Below, in pieces: positions 25,350 to 34,477 of a stretch of DNA of 64,000 nucleotides. The stretch covers positions 496,001-560,000 of the forward strand of contig NC_008553.1 of NCBI RefSeq assembly GCF_000014945.1, written 5' to 3'. Both the position numbers and the translations under genes were made by a program. Under the pieces are notes generated by a model that saw only the letters and a program-made list of their open reading frames with translations, was not told the DNA's origin and ran no database searches. Every line of letters begins with the position of its first letter. Within the stretch, counting starts at the first letter, position 1. The stretch comes from Methanothrix thermoacetophila PT. GTDB taxonomy: Archaea; Halobacteriota; Methanosarcinia; Methanotrichales; Methanotrichaceae.

Positions 25350-26882
25350 ATGAGCAGGTTGGTAAAGATCCTCTGCACTGCCATGCTGATATCGCTTCTT
25401 CTGCCGGCAGTTGCAGAGGAGATACCGGTATACACGATAGCGGACACGACCGGGGACTGGGGGTACCCATCGCCGTACCTCCACTACTCCAGGGGTCCCG
25501 GATATGTGCGGATGAGCTTCATCTTCGATACCTTGGTCTGGAAGGACCAGAACGGCTTCGTGCCTGCGCTCGCAGAGAGCTGGGAGTATCTGAAGGACGA
25601 GAACGCGTACATCTTCAATCTGAATCCGAACGCGAAATGGCATGACGGCGAGCCATTCACAGCGGACGATGTGGTCTTCACGATCAACTACATAAAAGAG
25701 CATCCGTACCAGTGGGTCGACAGCAGCACTGTGGATAGGGCTGAGAAGATCGATGATCACACGGTTAAGATCTACCTGGCGAAGCCCTACGCCCCGTTCC
25801 TGGACCAGGTCGCAGGTACACTGCCGATCCTCCCGGAGCACATCTACATCGATGTGACGAAGCCGGAGGATTTCCAGGATGCGAAGGCGCTTACAGGCAC
25901 AGGACCGTTCAAGCTTGTCGATTACAACAAGGCCCAGGGCACCTATCTGTACGAGGCTAATGAGGATTACTACCAGGGCGCTCCGAAGGTGAAGCAGCTC
26001 AAGTTCGTCAAGCTGAGCGAGGAGATGGCAGGGCCGGCGCTGAAGCGAGGCGAGGTCGATGCTGCGGCTGTGCCTCCAGAGGTCGCTGAGGGGCTCAGGG
26101 GCAGCTTCGTGGTTCTCGAGGGCGCGCACGACTGGCTCGCGAAGCTCATGATAAACCACAAGAAGGAGCCGTTCTCCGATGTCAGGTTCAGACAGGCTCT
26201 TGCGTATTCCATAGACAGGGAGAAGCTCGTTGAGATAGCCCAGCGCGGGTATGGTGTTCCTGCGAGCCCCGGCCTCTTCGCGCCTGACAGCGAGTGGTAC
26301 AATCCGGATGTTGAGCAGTATGCCCATGATCCGGAGAAGGCGGGCGAGCTCCTGAAGGAGCTGGGGTATGAGAAGAAGGGGGTCTTCTTCGAGAAGGACG
26401 GAAAGACGCTGGAGGTTGAGCTTCTCGTCACATCGAGCAATGAGCGCGCTGGCGAGCTCATAAAAAGAGATCTGGAGGAGGCGGGCATAAAGGTCAACAT
26501 GCGCAGCGTCGACTCGAAGACTCTTGATAACGCGGTCAACGAGTGGAACTTCGATCTCGCGCTCAGCGGGCACGGCGGAATGGGCGGAGATCCGGCGATA
26601 CTGAACAAGGTGATCACAGGGTCTGGCTTCAACAGCGCCAGATACGATAACCAGGAGCTGAGTGATCTTCTCAAGAGGGAGATCTCGGAGATGGATCCGG
26701 AGAAGAGAAGAGAGCTGGTGAACGAGATACAGGAGGTCTACGCGAGAGAACTTCCAGCGCTCCCGCTCTACTACCCGACCAACTACTGGGCACACGACGG
26801 GAAGGTCGATCTCTTCTACACAAAGAACGGCGTTGGGAGCGGCGTGCCAATTCCGCTGAACAAGATGGCCTTCCTGGCCTGA
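25350..26882 (+). CDS. ABC-type extracellular solute-binding protein, family 5 (peptide/nickel type)
   Basis: 510 residues with a signal peptide (about 1-22, MSRLVKILCTAMLISLLLPAVA). Family-5 features: IFDTLVWKD...PALAESWEYLKDENAYIFNL, WHDGEPFTADDVVFTINYI, GTGPFKLVDYN, FSDVRFRQALAYSIDREKLVE. The family binds peptides, nickel or nickel chelates. No lipobox is seen and no permease or ATPase genes lie beside it, so it must borrow transport subunits or act as a free binding protein. CooC follows after 17 bp, suggesting nickel; not proven. Confidence 0.9.
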   Translation: MSRLVKILCTAMLISLLLPAVAEEIPVYTIADTTGDWGYPSPYLHYSRGPGYVRMSFIFDTLVWKDQNGFVPALAESWEYLKDENAYIFNLNPNAKWHDGEPFTADDVVFTINYIKEHPYQWVDSSTVDRAEKIDDHTVKIYLAKPYAPFLDQVAGTLPILPEHIYIDVTKPEDFQDAKALTGTGPFKLVDYNKAQGTYLYEANEDYYQGAPKVKQLKFVKLSEEMAGPALKRGEVDAAAVPPEVAEGLRGSFVVLEGAHDWLAKLMINHKKEPFSDVRFRQALAYSIDREKLVEIAQRGYGVPASPGLFAPDSEWYNPDVEQYAHDPEKAGELLKELGYEKKGVFFEKDGKTLEVELLVTSSNERAGELIKRDLEEAGIKVNMRSVDSKTLDNAVNEWNFDLALSGHGGMGGDPAILNKVITGSGFNSARYDNQELSDLLKREISEMDPEKRRELVNEIQEVYARELPALPLYYPTNYWAHDGKVDLFYTKNGVGSGVPIPLNKMAFLA

Positions 26883-26899
26883 ATTTTTTTTGGAGGTGG

Positions 26900-27652
26900 A
26901 TGATGAAGATACTGATATGCGGCAAGGGCGGTAGCGGTAAGAGCACAGTTTCAGCTCTTCTCGCCAGGGAGATTGCTGGAAGGGGCACGAGGGTTCTTGT
27001 GGTCGATGCTGACGAGTCCAACTTCGGAATTTACAGGATGCTCGGCTTTGATCAGCCGAAAGACTTCATGGAATCCTTAGGAGGAAAGAGGGCGCTCAGT
27101 GAGAGACTGATGCGTTTCATCAGATCCGAACGGAGAGAGGCGCTGAGCATAATTCCAGAGGAGTTCCAGATAAAGGATATACCTCCGGAGGTCGTGGTTG
27201 GTGATGAGATGGTAAAGCTCGTCGCCATAGGCAAGATCCACAACTTCGGCGAAGGGTGCGCGTGCCCCATGGGCGCTCTCGCCCGGGAGTTTCTGGAGAA
27301 GCTCAGGACCAATGGAGAATATGTGATCGTCGATACAGACGCTGGAATAGAGCACTTTGGGAGGGGTGTGGAGACAGGCTGCGATAAGATCGTGGCTGTC
27401 ATAGATCCATGCTACGAGTCTGTACAGCTATCTGAGAAGATAGCTGAGATGGGCGAAAAGATTGGAAAAGATGTGTTTTTCATCGTGAACAGAATCGATG
27501 AGGACTCTGAGGACATCCTGGATATGATCGACAGGGACAGGGTCATCGGCGTGATACCGAAACGTAAGGATCTATTCAGGGCAAGCCTGACCGGCGGAGC
27601 ACTCCCAGAGATCGCGATAATGGGAGAGATCGCCGACAGGCTGATCAGATAG
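26900..27652 (+). CDS. cooC: CooC-type nickel-insertion ATPase
   Basis: 250 residues, MinD/SIMIBI-class ATPase. Deviant Walker A GKGGSGKSTVSALLA (from residue 8), VVDADESN, and the CooC hallmark CxC at C120/C122 (GEGCACPMG) that bridges the dimer and binds nickel. VIVDTDAGIEHFGRG is the second conserved block. CooC loads nickel into carbon monoxide dehydrogenase, central in methanogens that split acetate. GGAGGTG precedes paired ATG codons. No cdh genes are in the window. Close coupling to the binding protein suggests a nickel uptake-and-insertion unit. Confidence 0.88.
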   Translation: MMKILICGKGGSGKSTVSALLAREIAGRGTRVLVVDADESNFGIYRMLGFDQPKDFMESLGGKRALSERLMRFIRSERREALSIIPEEFQIKDIPPEVVVGDEMVKLVAIGKIHNFGEGCACPMGALAREFLEKLRTNGEYVIVDTDAGIEHFGRGVETGCDKIVAVIDPCYESVQLSEKIAEMGEKIGKDVFFIVNRIDEDSEDILDMIDRDRVIGVIPKRKDLFRASLTGGALPEIAIMGEIADRLIR

Positions 27653-27723
27653 ATGGAACAACATAGTATCTCCTTCAGTCACAAGCTCCGGTCTTCAGGT
27701 CGGGCAGTTGGCAGATGGGATGA

Positions 27724-28185
27724 ATGGACATGGAGAGCGAGATGGTACTAAGACCCATTGGGGTGATCCACACCCCCTTCACCAGCAGGGCCGAGGCGCC
27801 GCACCAGGGCAGGGTCTCCAGAGAGATCTGCGAGATCGAGATCTTTCCCGAGTTTGAGGATGGGCTGATGGATATTGAGAAATGCACGCATCTCATAGTG
27901 CTTTACTGGCTGGACAGAGCAGACAGAACGAAGCTCAGAGCTGTACCGCCTCATGACGGCCGTGTCCATGGGGTCTTTGCGACACGATCTCCTGATCGGC
28001 CGAATCCGGTGGCATTCAGCGTAGCGGAGCTGTTATCTGTGGAGGGGAGGAAGCTGCGGGTGAGAGGCCTGGATGCCCTCGACGGCACGCCGCTGATCGA
28101 CATAAAACCATATTCTGCTGGGATCGATTGCGTTCCTGATGCGAGGATCGGGTGGTGGGATGAGAAGGAAGGAGTGAGCGCATGA
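27724..28185 (+). CDS. tRNA N6-threonylcarbamoyladenosine methyltransferase-like (TrmO/TsaA family)
   Basis: 153 residues. Family blocks: LRPIGVIHTPF, EIEIFPEFEDGLMDIEKCTHLIVLYWL, GVFATRSPDRPNPVAFSVAELL and LDALDGTPLIDIKPY, matching the UPF0066/TrmO fold that methylates t6A37 in some tRNAs with SAM. In archaea the substrate is less certain. It begins about 70 bp after cooC and converges with the reductase gene. Confidence 0.88.
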   Translation: MDMESEMVLRPIGVIHTPFTSRAEAPHQGRVSREICEIEIFPEFEDGLMDIEKCTHLIVLYWLDRADRTKLRAVPPHDGRVHGVFATRSPDRPNPVAFSVAELLSVEGRKLRVRGLDALDGTPLIDIKPYSAGIDCVPDARIGWWDEKEGVSA

Positions 28186-28197
28186 TCTCGGTGCACA

Positions 28198-29364
28198 TCA
28201 AAACCGGAGCAGATTGAGAAGAAATCGCGGCAGCATGCTTGGCATGGCTTTTGTCAGCTGAAAAGCTGCATTCGCGCTCTTTCTCCACAGACCTCCAGGC
28301 ACCAGCAGATTCCTGCCGGAAAGGGAAATAAAGAGCCTGTCGATCTCATCATCGCTCATCGATCTGAGACGCTCAAGCGATGCTCTCCCAAGGATGTACT
28401 CAAAACCAAGCTCCCGCCACCACCTCCTGCTGTACTCTGAGAGTCGCTCCCTGGATGGATCCCTTTCCAGAGCTGCTCTGCCTGCAACGTCTCCACATAT
28501 CTCACCCGCACGCATCGAGTACGCAAGCCCGCTTTGGGCTGCAGCCCCGCCTGTGACCATTATACCATCATCAACAATCCTTCCTGGAAGTACGGCGATC
28601 GGGTCACCACCCCGCCTGGTCCCCAGGATCCTCATTCGCTCCAGGCCGGGATGTGACCCTGCCCTTCTGCTAATGAATTTCTTCAGGAACGTTTCCAGAA
28701 ACCTCTGGACATCTCTTCCGTGTCGTCTAACAAAGACTCCCAGCGTGGCCATGTCTTCACCTGCTGGAGAGAACGTGGCCTTCCATCCAGGAGCTATGCT
28801 CCCCACCCAGTACTCGAACCGGTCCTCCTCGCCGATGCCCGGATGGCGCACATCGACCTCAATCGCCCAGGCCACGTCATCGGGGTGACGCATGGTTTTG
28901 ATTCCCAGAGACGATGCGAGCTGTGAATCCACACCCGCAGCATCTATGACGATCCTGGCATCGATCACATCTCCTGTGGACAGAAAAAGCTCCATTCCAT
29001 CCGCGGATCTAGATACAGACCTGACTTCTGATTCGATGATCTCTGCTCCATAATCTGCTGCGGAATTCAGGTAGTGAGCGTAAAACCCCTTCCTGTCCAG
29101 GAAGTGGCCCCCCGCATCGATCTCAAGGCTGTGGCCCGATGGAGATATCAGCCGCATGCCTCTGACCTGGTGAATGGAGAATGGCTCCACATTCAGGCAT
29201 GCAGCAGACGCCATCCCCTCAAAGATGGTGTTGGCATTGGGCACCGATGTGAGATCCCTGTCAATGAGCACTGTCCTCGCGTCGGTGCGGGCAGAGCTTG
29301 CTGCAGCAGAGAGACCTGCTGGCGAGGCGCCAACAACAGCAACATCGAACTTCATCTTTCTCAT
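28198..29364 (-). CDS. Geranylgeranyl reductase-family flavoprotein
   Basis: 388 residues. FAD-binding Rossmann motif at the start (DVAVVGASPAGLSAAASSARTDARTVLIDRD), a second FAD block (ARIVIDAAGVDSQLASSLG) and the GGR-type C-terminal GRIVDDGIMVTGGAAAQSGLAYSMRAGEICGDVAGRAAL. Family members saturate archaeal lipid chains or related isoprenoids, but a GxGxxG written here as GASPAG and divergence elsewhere leave the substrate open. ATG three codons in (MKFDVAVVG) may be the real start. Convergent with the TrmO-like gene. Confidence 0.85.
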   Translation of the reverse strand: MRKMKFDVAVVGASPAGLSAAASSARTDARTVLIDRDLTSVPNANTIFEGMASAACLNVEPFSIHQVRGMRLISPSGHSLEIDAGGHFLDRKGFYAHYLNSAADYGAEIIESEVRSVSRSADGMELFLSTGDVIDARIVIDAAGVDSQLASSLGIKTMRHPDDVAWAIEVDVRHPGIGEEDRFEYWVGSIAPGWKATFSPAGEDMATLGVFVRRHGRDVQRFLETFLKKFISRRAGSHPGLERMRILGTRRGGDPIAVLPGRIVDDGIMVTGGAAAQSGLAYSMRAGEICGDVAGRAALERDPSRERLSEYSRRWWRELGFEYILGRASLERLRSMSDDEIDRLFISLSGRNLLVPGGLWRKSANAAFQLTKAMPSMLPRFLLNLLRF

Positions 29365-29635
29365 GGATCACCCGGCGGCATCTGTCGAGCAGATCATCCC
29401 GAGCATCATCCGATCTGCATAACACGAACACTGCATCATGCGGATCTAATCTTGCATAGGAGATCTGCTTGAAGGGATCTTTCGGGCCACCATGCTTCAT
29501 GGCTGTTTATACATTCATCGGTTATTCTGTAGTGTTCCCCTCAACCAATGACTGTAGAGTTTTTTCTAACGATCCCGCTATGCTGCGATCGTATCAACGA
29601 ATTCAAACGGTAGTACTTCAAAATCAATTCCCTTA

Positions 29636-29708
29636 TGGGGCCATCGCGATTTGAACGCGAGTCACAGGACCCCCAGTCCTGTAGGATACCAGGCTACCCT
29701 ATGGCCCC
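29636..29708 (-). tRNA. tRNA-Pro (GGG)
   Basis: 73 nt, full cloverleaf. Acceptor GGGGCCA/TGGCCCC with A73, anticodon stem CAGGA/TCCTG, loop CTGGGGG with anticodon GGG, T-arm GCG-TTCAAAT-CGC type. CCA is not encoded. TATA box at 29743-29750 predicts a leader of about 14 nt. Confidence 0.95.
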
Positions 29709-29742
29709 AAGACTCAGGCTGGCTTGAGTTGGCCCAGCTGCA

Positions 29743-29750
29743 ATATAAGG
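29743..29750 (-). promoter_or_regulatory. TATA box of tRNA-Pro
   Basis: CCTTATATTG on the minus strand with CCC upstream as BRE; 35 bp before the mature 5-prime end. No R1 element is found upstream of this promoter. Confidence 0.6.
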
Positions 29751-29905
29751 GTTTCCCATGGGAGAGAACTGATAGGGATTTCAGACTCTTAGTGTAAACA
29801 GAGTACTTCATTTAGTTTTTGTGGTAGTCAACCAGTCAAAGTTTATGTCCAGTACACAACCAAATTAACTTATATATGTGCATATTATCATATATTGACA
29901 TTAAA

Positions 29906-29993
29906 GAGGATTCCTAAAACCCACCAAATTGCGCCTCGCCTTATATACCTTTTATAAAACTGAGACCAAAATCGGAGGTTATTAGGAATCCTC
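29906..29993. repeat. R2 element, copy 2 (88 bp, MITE-like)
   Basis: Inverted ends GAGGATTCCTAA and TTAGGAATCCTC (12 of 12). Flanked on both sides by TAAA (29902-29905 and 29994-29997), a plausible 4-bp target duplication. Core differs from copy 1 except for the left 20 bases. It lies about 75 bp before an exported-protein gene. Confidence 0.75.
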
Positions 29994-30066
29994 TAAAGAC
30001 TGGATATGGGGTGGGAGCATATCTGCAAGTTCAGGCATACTTGAAAAGGGTGAGCTGATTCGAATA

Positions 30067-30972
30067 GTGAGCTTGGCAATCCTGCTGATTTCCCTATCAG
30101 CTACATCCAGTGCGATCACGGGATTGGTGAAGGAGCAGGCCGATGTAACGGCAGCACAGTCCCTTGAGGCAGGGACAAACTATCCGATTCCAGTAGATAT
30201 TGTGATTGATCTGTACTACACAGACGCAAGGGAATCCCCAGGCTCTGTCTACCATGCTGGTACGCCAAACTACACAAGGAGGAGCGGAAACATATACAGC
30301 TTCGCGTTCCATCCAGGAGTACCTGAGAAGCTTTACTTCGTCAATGCTAATGAGAACAAGATATACAGGACACACATGAGAAGTGACGGATATTATTTCC
30401 CAGAGGAGACGGTGTACACGCACGATACATACGTAAGGGACATAGCATTCGCATTGGATGACTCGGGTGATCTGCGCCTATACTTCAGCGAGGCCACAGG
30501 TGCGGGAGCCAACGGAATGATTTACAGGCTTGAAACCAACGGAACCGCGGCTCCGTTTTACGTGGTCAGACTCTCTGATGTCGGCGGCTCCTGGGCAGGG
30601 GACTTCGCATTCGATACTGAGGGGAACCTGTACCTGAGCTCTGGAAACCGGATCCCTGCAAGCATATACAGGGTGAGATCAGGTACCGGTGTTGTTGAGG
30701 TGGTCTATACTGATAACACGGAGCCAATCAAGGGGCTGGTCGTTAAGGATGGGGCGATATACTACGCAAACTGGAGAAACACGATCTATAAGCTGAATCT
30801 CACAGATGGAAGTAAAATCGACATCTACACAGATTCAGACAGGACATGGCTCTCCGACGTAGGATTCAGACGCGTTCTGAGTGCTGATGAGATGCCAAGA
30901 GCTGGAACATACGAGAGATTGCCGCTGAGAGATTTTACGAGGACGATGACTAGGGCTGCCATTCATAAATAG
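30067..30972 (+). CDS. Exported beta-propeller (NHL-like) protein
   Basis: 301 residues from a GTG; a hydrophobic N-terminus (MSLAILLISLSATSSA) acts as signal peptide, and the true start could be a few codons upstream at a weak codon. Repeats of the type FDTEGNLYLSSGNRIPASIYRV, LVVKDGAIYYANWRNTIYKLNL and FHPGVPEKLYFVNANENKIYR indicate a five- or six-bladed propeller of NHL/SMP-30 type. Function unknown; probably surface located. A weak ribosome binding site (AAAGGGTGA) lies about 20 bases before the start. Confidence 0.75.
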   Translation: MSLAILLISLSATSSAITGLVKEQADVTAAQSLEAGTNYPIPVDIVIDLYYTDARESPGSVYHAGTPNYTRRSGNIYSFAFHPGVPEKLYFVNANENKIYRTHMRSDGYYFPEETVYTHDTYVRDIAFALDDSGDLRLYFSEATGAGANGMIYRLETNGTAAPFYVVRLSDVGGSWAGDFAFDTEGNLYLSSGNRIPASIYRVRSGTGVVEVVYTDNTEPIKGLVVKDGAIYYANWRNTIYKLNLTDGSKIDIYTDSDRTWLSDVGFRRVLSADEMPRAGTYERLPLRDFTRTMTRAAIHK

Positions 30973-31049
30973 CAATCTCCAGCATCACCTCCATTTTTGC
31001 ACTCGCTTGTTTCTGGGCTGAGGGCTTGATTCATCGAATTGGGCAGTGT

Positions 31050-31138
31050 ACCATATTTGCTGCGAATTCAAAACTGATCGGTACGCGTCGGATAGTACGT
31101 GACCGATTCACAGCAATTTCAGCACACCACCTCGATTT
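31050..31138. repeat. R5 repeat, copy 1 (about 89 bp)
   Basis: Aligns over 89 bp with a copy upstream of adenine deaminase (41384-41472), sharing ACCATATTTGC and AAAACTGATCGG. No inverted ends or target duplication obvious. Confidence 0.55.
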
Positions 31139-31406
31139 GTCACTGATATTGGCATCCAATAGCACGCCGTGGACATATAATTGAACGGAATTTCATGAAC
31201 CGATATTCACTGGTACAACAGATCACAAATCATGCGAGGTCACATGCTGTTGGCTTCGATGATCGGTTGCGTGCTCGAATAGCTGAATGATTCTGCTGGA
31301 ATCGAGCGCTTGGGCGAGACTATCCCAGGAGTCTGAACGGGCTGATCGCTACGGGTTTCAACGATACGAGTATACGATTCAATGGCATAACGTGGTCATT
31401 CAAGTC
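31139..31406. other. Gap without a recognised gene
   Basis: Sequence between R5 and R4 copies. Nothing convincing. The stretch GCTCGAATAGCTGAATGATTC resembles sequence near 38.2 kb next to another R4 copy, so R4 may extend into it. Confidence 0.3.
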
Positions 31407-31608
31407 GTCTCTAAACCAGCTGCCCACTGGCTGTGACATGGTGTCCTGCCATGCATTTGGGTTCCATGTGCTGATCATATCCACCGATGGCAGCGGGATG
31501 TTTTGAGACATGCTCAGCGTCTTCTTCTCCAAAATTGCATTGAAAATCTGGCTCAGGCCTCGATTGTGCCGATCAGTGGTGCAAAAGAGCAGTACTCAAG
31601 AGATGTAT
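31407..31608. repeat. R4 repeat, copy 1 (about 202 bp)
   Basis: Very similar to 37974-38176 (long identical stretches such as TCCAAAATTGCATTGAAAAT) and in its first half to 63089-63208. A 70-codon frame on the minus strand spans part of it, but a one-base insertion breaks the same frame in the second copy, so it is treated as non-coding. Confidence 0.7.
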
Positions 31609-32051
31609 AAATAGCATCAGCTGTTTCGAGATGGCTTCGACACCGCATAAATCCCGTGATGTCAAATGCTGCTGATATCACAGATCCAAGCACACGGCCG
31701 ATTTTCTTGAATAAATCATGTTACTAAATGTTTATGATCGTTTGTCGCTAAATTTAAATAGAATCGATTTGTAAATTAAATCCACAAGTTCGTCATCGAA
31801 GATGATAGGAGGGAAGAGCTTAATCAAGGTGTGTGTCGCGTGTATTGTGTGCCGTATTGCAGGTTAGATCCAAAAGATTTCGAGAGATACATTCGCTGAG
31901 CTCATCACACATTGAGAACCCTTTTGAGAGGGAGTTTCAGTGTAATACAGCTGGCTGTCAAGCGAATTCAGATCTGTATTGTTGAATCATGGTAATTATT
32001 GTATTGGTCTGTATGTATAGCATGGTATGATGTAAGGAGGGTGTTTGAAGT
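31609..32051. other. Leader/intergenic region before the OxlT-like gene
   Basis: No gene. It has AT-rich boxes (AAATTTAAATAG near 31750) that may be a promoter and, just before the ATG, a strong ribosome binding site TAAGGAGGGTG. A TTTTGAGAGGG/CCC pairing near 31920 is weak. Confidence 0.4.
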
Positions 32052-33308
32052 ATGGCAGAAAATGTGGAATTCAAGGAGCCGCCAGGAGGCAGATGGGTCC
32101 TTGTCATATTGGGGATGATAATAAACCTCTGTCTAGGCAGCGTTTATTCCTGGTCGGTATTCGTTAAGCCCCTGACCGACCACTTCCAGGCGATGGGACA
32201 GGTGGTGAGTGCAAACGATGTGCTGCTGCCATTCTCGATATTCCTGGCAGTCTTCGCCATAGCGATGCCTTTGTCAGGCAAGTACATCGAGAAGTACGGT
32301 CCACGAAAGGTCACTATGGTGGGTGGTGTGCTCTGTGGACTGGGGTGGCTGCTGGCCTCGACAGCAAGCAGCGTGCAGATGCTGTATCCCACATACGGAA
32401 TCATAGGCGGGCTGGGCGTCGGAATAGCATATGGGTGTCCAGTAGCAGTAGCTGCCAGATGGTTCCCCGACAGGCGCGGCCTCGCGGTGGGTCTGACTGT
32501 GCTTGGATTCGGCTTTTCAGCGTTCTTCACCGCAAATATAGCCGGATACCTCATTGCTGCTCAGGGCGTTATGAACACATTCAGGGTATTCGGTGTGGCG
32601 TTCATTATAATAATCGTCCTGCTCTCAATGCCGCTGGTATTCCCACCGGCTGGATACAAGCCCCCTGGATGGACGCCCCCTGCTCCAAAGCCTGGCGCAG
32701 CCGTCACCCACGAGTTCAGAAGAGAGGAGATGCTCAAGACGCCGACGTTCTATGGTCTCTGGCTCTGTTACTTCATCGGATGTCTTGCAGGACTAATGGC
32801 GATAAGCGTATCAAAGCCGGTTGGCACTGAGATCGTCCAGATCGACCCAGAGCTTGCAACATTCCTGGTGGGATTCTTTGCCATATTCAATGGTGGTGGC
32901 AGACCTCTCTTCGGCTATCTCACCGATAAGCTGACTCCGAGGAACGCAGCGATAGTATCGTTCGTGCTGATCTTCATCGCATGCATGATGATGGCCACAA
33001 TGGCCAAGCCCACTGCCTCTGAGATATACGTTGTTGCGTTTGCTGCTCTATGGCTCTGTCTGGGTGGCTGGCTGGCAATAGCCCCGACATCGACTGCCAC
33101 ATTCTTCGGAACCACGGATTATCCGCGCAACTATGGTGTTGTTTTCCTCGCATATGGTGCTGGTGCGATAGTCGGTCCGCAGCTCGCTGGCTTCATCAAA
33201 ACGTCCACTGGAAGCTATATGGGTGTCTTCAACTACGTGGCGGCCCTTGCCATAATCGGTATCATCATAGCGTATGTTCTGATGAGGCCTCCGAAAAAGC
33301 CAGAATGA
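32052..33308 (+). CDS. MFS transporter, oxalate/formate antiporter-like
   Basis: 418 residues, 12 membrane segments. N-terminal LGMIINLCLGSVYSWSVFVKPL and the loop signature GKYIEKYGPRKVTMVGG match the OxlT-type branch of the MFS, which exchanges monocarboxylates. The central loop (PPAGYKPPGWTPPAPKPG) and FNGGGRPLFGYLTDKLTPRNAA of the second half also fit. In an acetate-using methanogen a carboxylate such as acetate is a possible substrate, but this is a guess. Strong Shine-Dalgarno, own terminator. Confidence 0.88.
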   Translation: MAENVEFKEPPGGRWVLVILGMIINLCLGSVYSWSVFVKPLTDHFQAMGQVVSANDVLLPFSIFLAVFAIAMPLSGKYIEKYGPRKVTMVGGVLCGLGWLLASTASSVQMLYPTYGIIGGLGVGIAYGCPVAVAARWFPDRRGLAVGLTVLGFGFSAFFTANIAGYLIAAQGVMNTFRVFGVAFIIIIVLLSMPLVFPPAGYKPPGWTPPAPKPGAAVTHEFRREEMLKTPTFYGLWLCYFIGCLAGLMAISVSKPVGTEIVQIDPELATFLVGFFAIFNGGGRPLFGYLTDKLTPRNAAIVSFVLIFIACMMMATMAKPTASEIYVVAFAALWLCLGGWLAIAPTSTATFFGTTDYPRNYGVVFLAYGAGAIVGPQLAGFIKTSTGSYMGVFNYVAALAIIGIIIAYVLMRPPKKPE

Positions 33309-33340
33309 ATGGATAGACCATTCATTTTATATTTTTTGTT
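33304..33340 (+). terminator. Terminator of the OxlT-like gene
   Basis: Hairpin AATGAATGG-ATAGA-CCATTCATT that includes the stop codon, followed by TTATATTTTTTG. Confidence 0.65.
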
Positions 33341-33415
33341 TAATTTAGTTGTAGTTCTCTGTGTATCCCTTGGGGGATTGGGAGTATTGCACATGCAAAA
33401 GTGCATTACGCCCTG

Positions 33416-33471
33416 GAGATGCTCTGATGGCATCTCGGGCGTTTGTATTTATGATGGCCTGCTTTTCAGGC
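33416..33471. terminator. Two hairpins between convergent genes
   Basis: GAGATGC-TCTGATG-GCATCTC (33416-33436) and GCCTG-CTTTT-CAGGC (33457-33471) lie between the OxlT-like gene and the convergent exported-protein gene. They may terminate the minus-strand transcript or serve both directions. Confidence 0.4.
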
Positions 33472-33478
33472 GTTTGCA

Positions 33479-34477
33479 TTAGATATAGAGTGCATATCCG
33501 GGCTCGACCCAGAGTGTTGTGGTAACACCTCTCGAATAGTACTTGGGCTTGCCGTAGAAGAACTGGCCGTCCCAGACCTTTATGAAGTGCTCCATGTTGC
33601 CCACGACTCTAAGGGTAAACGAGCCGTCAAGTGGATCTCCACCCTTTCCATCGGTTCCAACATATACATCGTCAAGATATACATCGTAACCTATCATACC
33701 TGTGGATTTTATAATCACAACAGTATCTCCAGCTTGTGATGGCGCTGCCGGCATGGCCGGAGGAGTGTACAGAGAGCTCACTGCGGAGACCGCGGGAACA
33801 GCCTGTTGAGGAGTCTGCTGCGGAGTAGTTTGAATGGCAGGAACGACATCTATTATGACGATATTGCTCGGGATGCTGTTCGCTATGAAGAAAACCATGT
33901 TCCTTCCAACAGCATCTGCCCTGAAGTTCATCTCGTTGGGCCCTGGGAAGATCGGGTACTGTCTGCGGTTGATTGTGTTGTTCGGGTATATCTCGTAGAT
34001 GTCAGCCACACCATCAGTTGTTGAGTCTGCGATGAGCCTGAGCAGCGTATTCACAGGGCATACAACATACTGCGTCCATGTGCCAGATCCGGCGATCCAG
34101 AGCTGGTTTGTTCCCAGCAGGGATGCACGCGACACAAACTCCCTGTAGGGAATCGGCTCAGCTCCGAACAGGTAGACGAGCTGCGGCTCATGCCCTCTTA
34201 TCTCAATTCTTCTCGGCTGGCTCAGGCCGGATGTCATGGATACGGAGGAGGACACAGACGAGCTGCTGAAGTAGAACTGGCTGAAGAAGGACATGCTGGC
34301 ATTGTCGAAGTGATCCATCATGGAGAACGTAGTGTTCGAGCTGAATCCTGGAAAGGGCATATCCAGATAGCTGTAATTCTCATCACCAAAAAGATCCTCC
34401 GGCGTTATCGGGGTTGCTGTGCCTGCGATCATGCATGCAATCAGCATTACCATGATCAGAGTTCTCAAATTAAACAC
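33479..34477 (-). CDS. Exported protein of unknown function
   Basis: 332 residues with an N-terminal signal (MFNLRTLIMVMLIACMIAGTATP). After a Ser/Phe-rich part (FYFSSSSVSSSVSMTSG) there is a domain with GHEPQLVYLFGAEPIPYREF, a Pro/Gln linker (TTPQQTPQQAVPAV) and a C-terminal beta domain (YDVYLDDVYVGTDGKGGDPLDGSFTLRVVG) that resembles carbohydrate-binding or PEGA-like modules. GTG start; a TATA box at 34500-34510 would place the transcript start next to it. A TTG three codons on, behind GAGGTG, is the alternative. No family assigned. Confidence 0.75.
   Translation of the reverse strand: MFNLRTLIMVMLIACMIAGTATPITPEDLFGDENYSYLDMPFPGFSSNTTFSMMDHFDNASMSFFSQFYFSSSSVSSSVSMTSGLSQPRRIEIRGHEPQLVYLFGAEPIPYREFVSRASLLGTNQLWIAGSGTWTQYVVCPVNTLLRLIADSTTDGVADIYEIYPNNTINRRQYPIFPGPNEMNFRADAVGRNMVFFIANSIPSNIVIIDVVPAIQTTPQQTPQQAVPAVSAVSSLYTPPAMPAAPSQAGDTVVIIKSTGMIGYDVYLDDVYVGTDGKGGDPLDGSFTLRVVGNMEHFIKVWDGQFFYGKPKYYSRGVTTTLWVEPGYALYI

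Noticed and set aside
25320-26795. Long minus-strand open frame (491 codons) opposite the family-5 binding protein
   Set aside because: Shadow caused by codon bias of the real gene; the translation is leucine/arginine-rich without domains.
31320-31532. 70-codon frame over R4 copy 1
   Set aside because: Disrupted in copy 2 by a one-base insertion. Slight protein-level likeness to copy 3 is noted under R4 but is not enough to call a gene.
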